Part shown: positions 8,168 to 18,159 of the stretch, one piece after another
Numbering within the stretch: position 1 is the first letter of the stretch
Layout of the letters: every line of letters begins with the position of its first letter
Assembly: GCA_963742405.1 (NCBI GenBank)
Contig: CAVUMB010000007.1
Location: forward strand, 62,001 to 126,000
Reading direction: 5' to 3'
DNA length: 64,000 nt
Origin: JAGVSR01 sp963742405
GTDB taxonomy: Bacteria > Pseudomonadota > Alphaproteobacteria > Rhizobiales > Hyphomicrobiaceae
The notes under the pieces: generated by a model
Seen by the model: the letters and a program-made list of their open reading frames with translations, nothing else
The model's database searches: none
Told to the model about the DNA's origin: nothing
Position numbers and translations under genes: made by a program

Positions 8168-10441
8168 ATGTCGTTCTGGCCTATGCGCCGTCCCGGCGCC
8201 GCCGCGCTTACCGCGGTCCTATCTGCTCCGTTACTGTCGGTCGTCGGCACCAACGCGCTGGCCCAATCAGCCAAAGAAAACAACTTGCCGCCGGTTGAAG
8301 TGTCTCAGCCCGATACCGCGACGAAGGCCAGCCCGACAAAGCCGAAAGCAAAGTCGGCTCCCTCACAAGCTGAGGCTCAGGCGGTAGCCGCCGTGGACGC
8401 GACGCCGCCAGCTGATGAGAGTGCGGCTGATCCTGAGAATCCATATGCCATTGTTCCTCCGGGCACCCGCTCCGGTAGTCTTGGCGTGCCAACGGCCGCC
8501 GAGGCCCGCGCCGACATTCAGCGCATACCCGGTGCAGTTGAGGTCGTCCCCGCCGAGGAATACAAGGACAGCACACCGGCGATCACCCTAAAGGACGCGC
8601 TCGATTACGTGCCGGGCGTCTTTATCCAGCCGAAGTGGGGCGAGGACAGCCGTCTGTCGATCCGCGGCTCCGGCTTGTCGCGCAACTTCCACGGACGCGG
8701 TGTGACCCTTCTGACGGATGGCGTCATTCCCATCACGACGGCCGACGGCTCAAGCGACTTCCAGGAAATCGACCCGACCGCCTATAGCTACATCGAGGTC
8801 TACAAGGGTGCCAACGCACTCCAATATGGCGCCAATTCGCTCGGCGGCGCGATCAACTTCGTCACGCCCACCGGGTATGACAGCGATCTTTTCGGCGCCC
8901 GCGTCGACGTCGGCAGCTTCGGTTTGATTAAGACCTCTGTGTCATCCGGTGCCGTCTCCGGAAACACCGACTACTTCATTACCGGCACTTGGCAGCAGGC
9001 CGATGGCTTTCGCGATCACAGCGACGGCGAGAGCGTCCGCGGCAGTGCCAACGTCGGCTTCAAGCTGACGGAGGATCTCGAAACACGGTTCTATGTCAAT
9101 GCCAACGACGTGCAGCAGAAAATTCCAGGTGCCGTGACGCGGCGCGTTGCGCTGACATCGCCAACCACACCCAACCCGACCAACGTTGCACTCGATTACG
9201 AACGCAATCTTGAAACCTTACGGTTGGCGAACACGACAACTTATCGCATCCAGCCCGGAACAATGGTCGAATTCGGTGGCTTCTACATGGACCGCCATTT
9301 GGATCACCCTATCTTCCGGGTGATCGACAACAAGCATGACGAGTATGGCGGTTTTGGCCGGTTGGTCGATGACAACATTTATAGCGGCTACCGCAACAGA
9401 CTCGTCGCCGGCGTTGCAGTCCACAACGGCGAAACGCGCGCAAGGCAGTACATCAACGTCGCCGGCGAGCGAGGCGCTTTGTTCTCGGACGCGGAGCAGA
9501 CGTCCGATAATACGACGTTCTATGCCGAAAACTCTTTCTTCATCACGCCGCCATTCGCCGTCATCGGCGGCGTCCAGTACAACAACGTGGAACGCGGCCA
9601 ACAGCGCATTTCAGGGGCTGCCCAATCAGGTCAGGCTGACTACGATTTTTGGAGTCCGAAAGGTGGGTTCATCTGGGAACCGGCCAAGCAATGGCAGGTC
9701 TTCGGCAATATCTCGCGTAGTGGCGAAGCGCCAACCTTCAGCGAGATCACGCTTGCGGGCGCGACCACAACATCTCTCGAAGTCCAGCGCGCGACGACCT
9801 ACGAAATCGGCACGCGCGGCAACTATCCCGACTTCCGTTGGGATCTAGCGCTGTATCGTTCAAACATCGACAATGAGTTCCAATGCCGTACCAACCTGGG
9901 ACCGGGTGGCGTTGTGGTCGCTGACGGGACCTGCACGCAGATCAACCTGGACAAGACGATCCATCAGGGCGTGGAAGTCGGCGGCGCCGCGCGCCTGTTC
10001 TCAGCTGTCTTCGAGCCGGGTCCCAAAGCGGACGAAATCTGGCTGCATGGCGCTTACACGTTTAACGACTTCCGCTTCGACAATGACCCGCGCTGGGGCG
10101 ACAACGACTTGCCCGGTGCTCCACGCCACTACCTGCGAGCCGAACTTCTCTACAAGCATCCGAGCGGCGTCTATGCCGGACCGAATGTCGAATGGTCGCC
10201 CGAGGCATTCTTTGTCGACAGTGCAAACGTTGTGAAGACGTCGGCCTATGCGTTGCTCGGCGCAAAGCTCGGCTTCGACAACGGCGGCACTTGGACCGCC
10301 TACATTGAAGGCCGCAACCTGACGGACGAACCCTACATCTCGAGTGCCAGCATAGCCACGCTGGCAAATCCAGCGACAAGCGCATTGTTCGAACCGGGAA
10401 CGGGCCGCGCCGTTTACGGCGGCGTTCAGTTCCGCTGGTGA
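8168..10441 (+). CDS. TonB-dependent receptor, probably for a copper complex
   Basis: 757 aa from ATG at 8168, chosen because GGGGA lies 10 bases upstream and a signal peptide follows (MRRPGAAALTAVLSAPLLSVVGTNALA). A Pro/Ala/Lys-rich stretch of about 80 residues precedes the plug domain (VPAEEYKDSTPAITLKDALD, PGVFIQPKW, LSIRGSGLSRNFHGRG, YGANSLGGAINFV). The barrel ends in GGVQFRW with the terminal aromatic needed for outer-membrane insertion. Substrate is inferred from context: DUF2946 upstream, copper-uptake-associated protein and YcnI-PCuAC downstream. It would be energised by TonB-ExbBD encoded elsewhere. Confidence 0.92.
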   Translation: MSFWPMRRPGAAALTAVLSAPLLSVVGTNALAQSAKENNLPPVEVSQPDTATKASPTKPKAKSAPSQAEAQAVAAVDATPPADESAADPENPYAIVPPGTRSGSLGVPTAAEARADIQRIPGAVEVVPAEEYKDSTPAITLKDALDYVPGVFIQPKWGEDSRLSIRGSGLSRNFHGRGVTLLTDGVIPITTADGSSDFQEIDPTAYSYIEVYKGANALQYGANSLGGAINFVTPTGYDSDLFGARVDVGSFGLIKTSVSSGAVSGNTDYFITGTWQQADGFRDHSDGESVRGSANVGFKLTEDLETRFYVNANDVQQKIPGAVTRRVALTSPTTPNPTNVALDYERNLETLRLANTTTYRIQPGTMVEFGGFYMDRHLDHPIFRVIDNKHDEYGGFGRLVDDNIYSGYRNRLVAGVAVHNGETRARQYINVAGERGALFSDAEQTSDNTTFYAENSFFITPPFAVIGGVQYNNVERGQQRISGAAQSGQADYDFWSPKGGFIWEPAKQWQVFGNISRSGEAPTFSEITLAGATTTSLEVQRATTYEIGTRGNYPDFRWDLALYRSNIDNEFQCRTNLGPGGVVVADGTCTQINLDKTIHQGVEVGGAARLFSAVFEPGPKADEIWLHGAYTFNDFRFDNDPRWGDNDLPGAPRHYLRAELLYKHPSGVYAGPNVEWSPEAFFVDSANVVKTSAYALLGAKLGFDNGGTWTAYIEGRNLTDEPYISSASIATLANPATSALFEPGTGRAVYGGVQFRW

Positions 10442-10462
10442 CGAGTAAGCTGGAGCCTCGTG

Positions 10463-10927
10463 ATGAAATCTCTTCGACTTCCCCGTCGTTCACTCGTGGT
10501 TCTGGCCTGGATGGCGCTCGCAGGCGCCATCCAACCCCTTTTTGCAGTTGATACTGGTGTTGATGTCGCGGCAATCCGGTCACTATTGCAATCCGCGTTC
10601 GACAAGCCCGATGCACCGCTCAACGTGGAGCCGGTGACGGTCGGGTCCACATTTGCCGTCGCTGGATGGCGTCAAGGTGAGCGCGGTGGCCGGGCGCTTT
10701 TGCGGCGAGAGCACGGGCAGTGGACGGTTGTTTTATGCAGCGGCGATCCGTTGCGGCATGAGGCGGGTCTCATTGAAGCCGGTGTGCCTAAGGAAGAAGC
10801 AGCGCATCTCGCCGCTGCCATCGCGACTGCCGAAGACGCATTCGACAAAGAGGCCATCAGGTCATTTTCCAGTTTCGAGGGGACGGTGGATATGACCGCG
10901 CATCCCCACAAATCGCATCATCCCTGA
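10463..10927 (+). CDS. Copper uptake system-associated periplasmic protein
   Basis: 154 aa from ATG at 10463, with GGAG seven bases upstream and 21 bp after the receptor stop. A signal peptide (RRSLVVLAWMALAGAIQPLFA) is followed by a compact domain with AVAGWRQGERGGRALLRREHG and VVLCSGDPLR. The tail is His-rich (HPHKSHHP), suiting metal binding. Proteins of this kind are repeatedly found beside copper-type TonB receptors and PCuAC chaperones; the biochemical role is not settled. Confidence 0.8.
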   Translation: MKSLRLPRRSLVVLAWMALAGAIQPLFAVDTGVDVAAIRSLLQSAFDKPDAPLNVEPVTVGSTFAVAGWRQGERGGRALLRREHGQWTVVLCSGDPLRHEAGLIEAGVPKEEAAHLAAAIATAEDAFDKEAIRSFSSFEGTVDMTAHPHKSHHP

Positions 10928-10948
10928 CATCGTATGAAGGATCGCAAC

Positions 10949-11905
10949 ATGTTTAAACGCTTCCGCCCGATGACTGCCGTTCTCGTGTTTGCCGTTGCGA
11001 TACCGGGTAGCGGTGCGTTCGCGCATCCGACGCTGGACCTTAAGTCCGCTTCGCCGGGTTCCTTCCGCGCGGCGGTGCGCATCCCGCACGGCTGCGAAGG
11101 TTCGTCCACGGTGGCGATAAAGCTGATCATTCCAGAAGGCATCATCGGCGTTAAGCCGGCGCCCAAACCAGGCTGGACTGTCGCGACGACCAAAGGAGCC
11201 TACGCCAAGACCTATGACCATTTCCATGGCAAGAAAGTCTCGGAGGGTGTCAAGGAGATCGTCTGGCGCGGTGGACCGTTGCTCGATGAGCAATTCGACG
11301 AATTTATCTTCACCGGTTTCATCACCAGTGCCTTTGCCGACGGTGAGATGGCGGCCTTCCCCATCGTGCAGGATTGTGAGCAAGGTCAGGTAGCCTGGAC
11401 AGAATTGGCTGCCCCCGGCGCCGATCCGCATGATCTTCAACATCCCGCGCCGCTTTTGAAGATCACCGCCAAGCCAGGAGCGGAACGGCCGGCAGCTGCA
11501 GCACTGTCCGCTGCTCAAGCTTGGGCTCGCGCCACGCCGGGTGGGGCCAAAGTCGGCGCCGGCTACCTCCAAATCGTCAACGCCACCGCGGCCGCCGATA
11601 CGTTGCTATCGGTTGCGGCATCGGTCGCGGGCCGCACAGAAATTCACGAGATGACGCACGACGGCGGCGTCATGAAGATGCGCGCGCTGACAAATGGTTT
11701 GGTGGTTCCGGCAGGAGCCACAGTATCGCTGTCACCGGGCGGCCTGCACATCATGTTTCTCGATCTGAAGCAACCGCTGACGGCGGGACAATCATTCGAC
11801 CTGGAACTGACGTTCAAGACCGCCGGCAAGATTAAAGTGCCGGTGACAGTCGCCGCCATCGGTGCAAACGGGCCGGAAACTCCAGGCCACGAACACCAGC
11901 ATTGA
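10949..11905 (+). CDS. YcnI (DUF1775) - PCuAC fusion, periplasmic copper chaperone
   Basis: 318 aa from ATG at 10949, preferred over 10934 because AAGGA sits seven bases upstream. A signal peptide ends in GAFA, leaving mature His1 (HPTLDLK), the residue that binds copper in YcnI. The DUF1775 domain covers about 25-165 (RIPHGCEGSSTVAIKLIIPEG, PGWTV, FTGF). From about 185 a PCuAC domain follows, with the copper ligands in EIHEMTHDGGVMKMR and GGLHIMF, i.e. the H-M-X-M-X-H-X-M pattern. The tail ends HEHQH. PCuAC delivers Cu(I) to cytochrome oxidase; joining both domains suggests transfer between them. Confidence 0.9.
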   Translation: MFKRFRPMTAVLVFAVAIPGSGAFAHPTLDLKSASPGSFRAAVRIPHGCEGSSTVAIKLIIPEGIIGVKPAPKPGWTVATTKGAYAKTYDHFHGKKVSEGVKEIVWRGGPLLDEQFDEFIFTGFITSAFADGEMAAFPIVQDCEQGQVAWTELAAPGADPHDLQHPAPLLKITAKPGAERPAAAALSAAQAWARATPGGAKVGAGYLQIVNATAAADTLLSVAASVAGRTEIHEMTHDGGVMKMRALTNGLVVPAGATVSLSPGGLHIMFLDLKQPLTAGQSFDLELTFKTAGKIKVPVTVAAIGANGPETPGHEHQH

Positions 11906-12003
11906 AGTCTGGAATGGCCGTCTAGGCTGCATCCGGCCTTCCTCCCGCCGCACTTGGTGCCGACGGTTGACGTCGATTCGATCGTCAATCAGGAAGGTTC
12001 GTG

Positions 12004-12555
12004 ATGTCGCTGAGATTCTTGGTCGTTGCGCTGTTCACGGTCTTCGGTTTGGCGATGGCACCCGCGCCTCGCGCCGAAGCGGCATCAGCCGCCGCTATCG
12101 ATGCGGATGTCCGCGCGACGATCGACCGGTTCTATTCTCAGATCGGCGGCGCCCGCGAACTTGCTGCGAAATCATATGGCATCCTTATTTTCCCGTCGGT
12201 GGTGAAGGCCGGTTTCGGCATTGGCGGGGAATATGGTGAAGGCGCCTTGTCGGTTCGCGGCCAACCCACCACCTACTACAATACGGTCGGCGCCTCGTTC
12301 GGCTTCCAGCTGGGCGTCCAATCTCGCTCGGTCATCATCATGTTCATGACGCCCGAAGCACTCGCCCAGTTCCGCCGCTCGCAAGGGTGGAAAGTGGGTG
12401 TCGATGGCTCGGTCGCGATCATCACAGTCGGTGTTGGCGGATCGATCGATACCAACAAGATTACGAGCCCAGTGATCGGGTTCATCCTCGATCCGAAAGG
12501 CCTGATGTACAATTTGACCCTCGAGGGCACCAAAATTACCCGTATCCGCAAGTAA
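12004..12555 (+). CDS. SYLF-domain (YSC84-like) lipid-binding protein
   Basis: 183 aa from ATG at 12004, directly after an in-frame GTG. A signal peptide (LRFLVVALFTVFGLAMAPAPRAEA) is followed by the SYLF core: AKSYGILIFPSVVKAGFGIGGEYGEG, GVQSRSVIIMFMTPEALAQF, and GVDGSVAIITVG, ending IGFILDPKGLMYNLTLEGTKITRI. The family binds phosphoinositides in eukaryotes; bacterial members are exported with unknown function. It stands alone after the copper cluster. Confidence 0.85.
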   Translation: MSLRFLVVALFTVFGLAMAPAPRAEAASAAAIDADVRATIDRFYSQIGGARELAAKSYGILIFPSVVKAGFGIGGEYGEGALSVRGQPTTYYNTVGASFGFQLGVQSRSVIIMFMTPEALAQFRRSQGWKVGVDGSVAIITVGVGGSIDTNKITSPVIGFILDPKGLMYNLTLEGTKITRIRK

Positions 12556-12790
12556 AAGGGTAGCCAAGTTCACCGCGCCACTGGAACGGTTGATCATTTT
12601 ACCGCGTTCATCTCGTGGGGGTTTTTCTCAGTTTCGTAATGAACACCCGCTCCGAACGAGGCCGGCGGCCCAACGAGTTCATGCGACGGAAGCGGCCCGT
12701 TCGACCGTTGAGGCTAAGGCAGCGATACGGTCAAGACGACACCGTAACAGAGCCGTATTAAGATGCCCTCAGGGATCAGAGGCCTTTTGC

Positions 12791-13960
12791 ATGACGATAT
12801 CGCGCGCCTTCGTGTTCGTTTTGATCTGTGCGGTGGCCGCCGCGTGGTGGGTGGGGGGTATGCCGGGGCGCGAGTTGGTGACCGGCACGATCGACCCGTC
12901 CCCGGCAACCGGTGAGGCGGCCACGGCCAAGCGCGCGACGGCGCCGCCGGCCCGCGCAATTGCTGTCGAAGTCGCAGAAGCGCGCGCCGCCCGCATCTCC
13001 ACCGACATTCGAGCGATCGGGTCGTTACAATCCGACGAAACGGTGCAACTTGCTCCCGAAATCGCCGGGCGCATTTCTGAAATTGACTTTGTGGAAGGAA
13101 CGCCCGTCAAGGCCGGCGCCATCCTCGTGCGCCTGGATGATGCACTGTTGCGGGCCGAGGTCGCGGATGCAAAAGCCCGGCTCAGCTTCGCTGAAGCCAA
13201 CAACGAACGCGCCCGCCAGTTGTCGCGGACAGGCAATGTCACGGAACGCAGCCGCGATGAAGCGGTCACCAACTTCGAGACCGCCAACGCCGCGTTGGAA
13301 CTCGCCAAAACGAAACTCGACAAGCATTTGCTTCGCGCGCCCTTCGATGGCATCGCTGGCGTCCGCAGTGTCTCGGTTGGCGCATTCGTCGCGGTCGGCA
13401 CACCGGTCGTCAACATTGAAAAAATTGACAAGTTGAAAGTCGATTTCAAGGTGCCCGAGCTGTATTTGACGTCGATCGCTGTCGGCCAGGTTATCGACGT
13501 GACCGTCGACGCCATTCCGGGCCAGACCTTTAAAGGCATGATCTATGCGATCAATCCTTTGCTGGACGTCAATGGGCGCGCTGTGCAGGTTCGTGCCAGC
13601 CTCGACAACAAGGATCTTGTCCTCCGGCCGGGTCTTTTTGCGCGCATTCTGATCAAGGGCGCCGTCGAACGTAATGTCGTCCTGGTTCCCGAAAGTGCCA
13701 TCATCCCGCGCTCCGGCGACAACTTCGTTTTCCGCGTTGAGGCAACAAAAGCCGAAGAGACGCGCGTTAAGCTCGGCGAACGATCGAACGGCACAGTCGC
13801 GATTACCGATGGTGTCAAGGCCGGTGAAATCGTCGTCACCGCCGGCCAGCACAAACTGCGCAATGGCGCGACGGTCGAAGCTGTTGCCAGCCATCCGCTC
13901 AATGAAAATTCCGGAGCCGAAAAATCAGCGCGCGGTGAAACGCTGAGGAGCGGCGGATGA
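12791..13960 (+). CDS. RND efflux pump periplasmic adaptor (membrane fusion protein)
   Basis: 389 aa from ATG at 12791, chosen because a membrane anchor/signal (FVFVLICAVAAAWWVGG) follows directly. The adaptor layout is clear: first lipoyl half LAPEIAGRISEIDFVEGTPV, a coiled-coil hairpin at about 115-175 (DAKARLSFAEANNERARQL), second lipoyl half HLLRAPFDGIAGVRSVSVGA, then a beta-barrel (VPELYLTSIAVGQVIDV) and the membrane-proximal domain. It overlaps the RND permease start by 4 bases (ATGA), so the two are translationally coupled. No outer-membrane channel gene is adjacent. Confidence 0.92.
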   Translation: MTISRAFVFVLICAVAAAWWVGGMPGRELVTGTIDPSPATGEAATAKRATAPPARAIAVEVAEARAARISTDIRAIGSLQSDETVQLAPEIAGRISEIDFVEGTPVKAGAILVRLDDALLRAEVADAKARLSFAEANNERARQLSRTGNVTERSRDEAVTNFETANAALELAKTKLDKHLLRAPFDGIAGVRSVSVGAFVAVGTPVVNIEKIDKLKVDFKVPELYLTSIAVGQVIDVTVDAIPGQTFKGMIYAINPLLDVNGRAVQVRASLDNKDLVLRPGLFARILIKGAVERNVVLVPESAIIPRSGDNFVFRVEATKAEETRVKLGERSNGTVAITDGVKAGEIVVTAGQHKLRNGATVEAVASHPLNENSGAEKSARGETLRSGG

Positions 13961-16900
13961 GTTTCTTTGAGCTGTGCATACGCCGTCCGGTTCTGGCGAC
14001 AGTGATGTCGCTGGTTCTTGTGCTGGTGGGCGTTGTCGCCTTTCAGCGTCTGACCGTTCGCGAATTCCCCAACATCGATGAACCGATCGTCTCTGTCACG
14101 ACCAACTACCCCGGCGCTTCGGCCGCCATCATGGAGAGCCAGGTCACGCAGATACTCGAGGACAGTATCGCCGGCATTGAGGGCATCGACGTACTGTCTT
14201 CCTCAAGTCGATCGGAGACCAGCCGCATCACGATCCGCTTCCGGCCGGAAGTAAATCCGGATGTGGCCGCCAGCGATGTCCGCGACCGGGTCAGCCGCGT
14301 CCGCGGGCGATTGCCCGACGAGATCGACGAGCCGGTGATCGCCAAGGTCGAAGCGGACGCACAGGCCATCATGTTCCTGGTCTTCACAAGCCCGCAATTG
14401 AGTGCACTGCAGATCAGCGATTACATCGACCGCTTCATCGTCAACCGACTGAAGAACCTGAACGGCGTCGCCGACGTGCAAATCTACGGCGAGCGTCGCT
14501 ATGCGATGCGCATTTGGATCGACCGTGAACGGCTGGCCGCCTTCAATTTGACCGTTCAAGACGTTGAAGCCGCTTTGCGCGCCCAGAACGCAGAGATCCC
14601 GTCGGGTCGCATCGAGAGTCAGGACCGGGAATTCTCGGTTCTGTCCGAGACCGGCCTGACGACGCCCGAAGAATTTCGCAATATTGTCGTCAAGCTTGCC
14701 GGTGATCATCAGGTGAAGCTCGGTGATGTGGCGCGCGTTGATCTTGGCGCCGTCGATGAGCGTCGGGCCAGCACATACAATGGCGTACCAGCCATTGCTG
14801 TCGGTATTATTCGCCAATCGACCGCCAATCCGCTCGATGTGTCGAAAGCCGTCAAAGCGTTGTTGCCGGAGATCAATTCATCCCTTGCCGCAGGGCCTGC
14901 AGGCTGCCATCGGCAACGACGATAGCATCTTCATCGAGCGTTCGATTGAGGCCGTGTTTATGACGATTGTCGAGGCCATCCTCCTCGTCGTGGTCGTAAT
15001 CCTCTTTTTCCTGCGGTCGTTCCGCGCTGCCGATGATCCCGATCGTGACCATCCCGATCTCGCTCATTGCAACATTCGCGCTGATGGATGCGTTCGGGTT
15101 TACCGTCAACACGCTGACGCTCCTCGCTATGGTTTTGGCCATCGGCCTGGTCGTCGACGATGCCATCGTCGTTCTGGAAAACATCTACCGTCACATTGAA
15201 GATGGAATGCAGCCCGTTGCGGCAGCGACCAAGGGCGTGCGCGAGATTGGCTTCGCCGTCATCGCTATGACTTTGACCCTCGCTGCCGTTTATGCTCCGA
15301 TCGCCTTCGCTCCCGGCAAAACCGGCAAGCTGTTCTTGGAATTTGCGCTGACACTTGCCGGTGCGGTGGTCGTTTCAGGCTGGGTCGCCCTGACGCTGAC
15401 GCCAATGATGTGCGCCAAGATCCTGCGTCACCAGCCAGAACCAGGAAAAATCTACCTCTTGCTCGAACGCACCTTCGTCGCGGTCGAAAACGGCTATCGA
15501 TCGGCACTTAAGGGCGCATTGGCCGTGCGCCCGCTCGTCGTTATCATCGCGATCATGGTCGCAGCTCTCAGTGGCGTTCTGCTCACGACGCTGAAATCCG
15601 AATTGGCGCCCCTGGAAGATCGCGGCGTCATTCGCGTCCGCGGCACCGGTCCCGAAGGCGCGACTGTCAGCTACACCGCGCGCTATGCGGCCGAGATCGA
15701 CAATGTTCTGACCGATGTGCCGGAAGTGCGCGGACGCCTCGCCATTGCCGGCAACCCTGATGTCTCGGCCTCGCTCGTCGTGGCGCCCCTCAAAGACTGG
15801 AGTGAGCGGACCCGGTCGCAGCAGCAGATATCTGCCGAAATCAACCCCAAGCTCCGCCGCATCGCCGGTGTCCAGGCGGTCGTGCAGGCACCAGGTGCCT
15901 TCGGCCAGCGCGGCTCGGGCCGTCCGGTCGAGTTTGTATTGCAGTCCTCGGGCACGTATGAGGACCTGCAAGGCTATGCGGACAAAATTCTAGCTAAGGC
16001 GCGGGACAATCCCGGACTGGAAAATCTTGACACCGACTTGAAGCTGAATTCGCCTGAATTTAAAATTGACATTGATCGTGCCAAAGTCGCCGACCTGGGG
16101 CTTGAGGTCACCGCGGTCGGCCGCACGCTCGAAACGCTGCTCGGTGGACGTCAGGTTACCCGCTTTGAGCAAAACGGCGAACAATATGATGTCTATGTGC
16201 AGCTGGCCGCCGAAGATCGCGCCACTCCACAGGCCTTGTCGACGATCTTCCTGCGCAACCCGCGCGGCGAGATGATCCAGCTGTCGAATGTCGCAACAGT
16301 CAGCGAATCCGTCGCGCCCAAGGAACTGAAGCGTTTCAATCAGCTGCGCTCGGTGACGATCCAAGCCTCTTTGGCGCCGAACTATACCGTTGGCGAAGCG
16401 CTGACGTTCCTCGACCAGACCGCCAAGGAAGTCCTGCCGGCGACGGTGCAGACAGATCTCGATGGCTCCAGCCGCGATTTCCGCGCGTCCACCAATAGCC
16501 TGCTCATGGTTTTCGTCCTGGCGCTGGCCTTTATTTATCTGGTTCTGTCGGCGCAATTCGAAAGTTTTCGCGACCCCTTGATCATCATGATCACGGTCCC
16601 ATTATCGATGACCGGTGCGCTTGCCGCACTGTGGATGGCCGGCGGCACGCTCAATGTTTATTCCCAGATCGGTCTTGTCACGCTGGTTGGTCTCATCACT
16701 AAGCACGGCATTCTCATCGTCGAGTTCGCCAATCAGAAGCAAGTGCAGGGCGATGATCGAACCACAGCCGTTGTCGAAGCCGCGGTTCTGCGACTGCGGC
16801 CCATACTCATGACGACAGGCGCTATGGTGCTCGGGGCCCTGCCACTCGCAATGGCACATGGAGCCGGTGCGGAAAACCGGCAACAGATTGGCTGGGTCAT

Positions 16901-17042
16901 CGTCGGCGGAATGTCGGCGGGCACACTGCTGACGTTGTTTGTCGTGCCGGCCGTTTACAGCTATCTCGGGCGTCGCGAAATGAACACGGCCGGCATCTCT
17001 GCTGACGCCGACGTTGGCGCAGTTCCACAGCCCGGCGAATAA
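13957..17042 (+). pseudogene. RND efflux permease, broken by two frameshifts as read
   Basis: The inner-membrane proton/drug antiporter partner of the adaptor, 1027 aa if repaired. The first frame (13957 onward) gives MSFFELCIRRPVLATVMSL through LLPEINSS, then fails near 14884. The second frame continues LPQGLQAAIGNDDSIFIERS and VVVVILFFLRSFRAA, failing near 15031. The third continues IPIVTIPISLIATFALMDAF, GLVVDDAIVVLENIYRHIE and on to the end. Each break is corrected by removing one base. All conserved parts of the HAE1-like family are intact apart from the shifts. Either a recent pseudogene or sequence error. Confidence 0.85.
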
Positions 17043-17049
17043 GAATGAG

Positions 17050-17802
17050 CTAGCAGCCGCGCCTTGCAACGCCTTCCGCGTCGAAGACGTGTCCTGTCAA
17101 CGTGCGGCCTTTGCGGCTGGCGATGTAGAGCGCGAGTGCGGCAATGTCGGGCTCGCTGGTAAGACACGCGCCGCTCATGGCATCCAGCGTGGTGGATTTG
17201 GGTCCGACGGCATTGATCCGCACCGCATCGCCCGACCAGCGCTGTGCTTGATCCAACGTCATAGCCGCGAGAGCTTGACGTACCATTCCCAGAATGGCCG
17301 CTTCGCGCGCAGTCTGCGGTGCGGCCGCAACGACAACGTTCAGGATCGACCCCTCTGACCACGTCAGCGCCATGCGGTTGGCCGCGACTTCCGTAATCTC
17401 GCGCACCGGACCGAGCTTTGCCACGATCAGGTGTTCGATTTCATCCAATCCATCCACGTGTGCGAGGTCCGCATGCGTGATCGACACAAGGTTCACCACC
17501 ATGTCGAGCCCGCCGAAACCTTCGGCCGCCCGCTGCGCAAACCGCGTTGGCGTCGCTGACCGGTCGAATGGCAGATCGACGAGGGCGAGTTCGCCGGCGG
17601 TGCTGGCAAGAAGAGTGGCCAGCGCCACCATTTCCGGCGACTGCTCGTCGGTTTGAATCATCAGCCGTGCTTTGCGCTCGGCAAAGCCACGCGCGAGGTC
17701 GACGCCAATGGCCGTGGACAGGCCGCTGACCGCAATTCGGGCCCCAGCCAGTTCGGGATAGGTTTCGCAACCTGCTTCGCGCGCAATGACGCTCATATAC
17801 AT
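17050..17802 (-). CDS. Atypical short-chain dehydrogenase/reductase-like protein
   Basis: 250 aa from ATG at 17802 (AGGAG lies 12 bases upstream; an in-frame ATG at 17883 is less likely). The Rossmann start reads ARIAVSGLSTAIGVDLARGF, close to the SDR glycine motif but with Ala for one Gly, and a NAG-like segment reads VVNLVSI. The active-site region (SILNVVVAAAPQTAREAAILGMVRQAL) has no Tyr-x-x-x-Lys pair, so classical catalysis looks lost. The C terminus (VRINAVGP, ALALYIAS, TGHVFDAEG) is ordinary SDR. Convergent with the RND permease. Confidence 0.8.
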   Translation of the reverse strand: MYMSVIAREAGCETYPELAGARIAVSGLSTAIGVDLARGFAERKARLMIQTDEQSPEMVALATLLASTAGELALVDLPFDRSATPTRFAQRAAEGFGGLDMVVNLVSITHADLAHVDGLDEIEHLIVAKLGPVREITEVAANRMALTWSEGSILNVVVAAAPQTAREAAILGMVRQALAAMTLDQAQRWSGDAVRINAVGPKSTTLDAMSGACLTSEPDIAALALYIASRKGRTLTGHVFDAEGVARRGC

Positions 17803-18159
17803 CGGACGGCATGCTCCTGAATTACGCCGGAGAAGATCAGCGATCCGGCCTGATCGATAGCACGCCGATTCGCCTAACGACATCTAAACAGCGGTTCGAT
17901 TCGGGCCACGCTCTGGGCCGGGCCATGTCGAAAAAGCGGCGCCGCGGCCGCTTACCGGCGGGGCAAAACTGCGCCTTGCAGGCAAGCCTTTGGCTTCCAT
18001 GCACATTCGTCATTGTCGGTGCGACCGTTACGGGCCGTCAAAAAACAGGTGCGCATCTGCCACGCGCGGCCAGCATCAGCGGACGGCCTGTGGAAATCTG
18101 GTGAAAAACAGGGCGCGTGAATTGCCCGCGGGGCCATGACGCGTCGATCCTAAGTCCAT
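17803..18159. other. Intergenic stretch without recognised gene
   Basis: About 360 bases between two divergent genes, the SDR-like protein and the EAL-domain protein. I see no convincing ORF, RNA or repeat; it must hold both promoters but no clear hexamers stand out. Confidence 0.5.

Noticed and set aside
14880..15035. Programmed frameshifting in the RND permease
   Set aside because: No slippery heptamer or downstream structure seen, and the family does not use recoding; error or mutation fits better.
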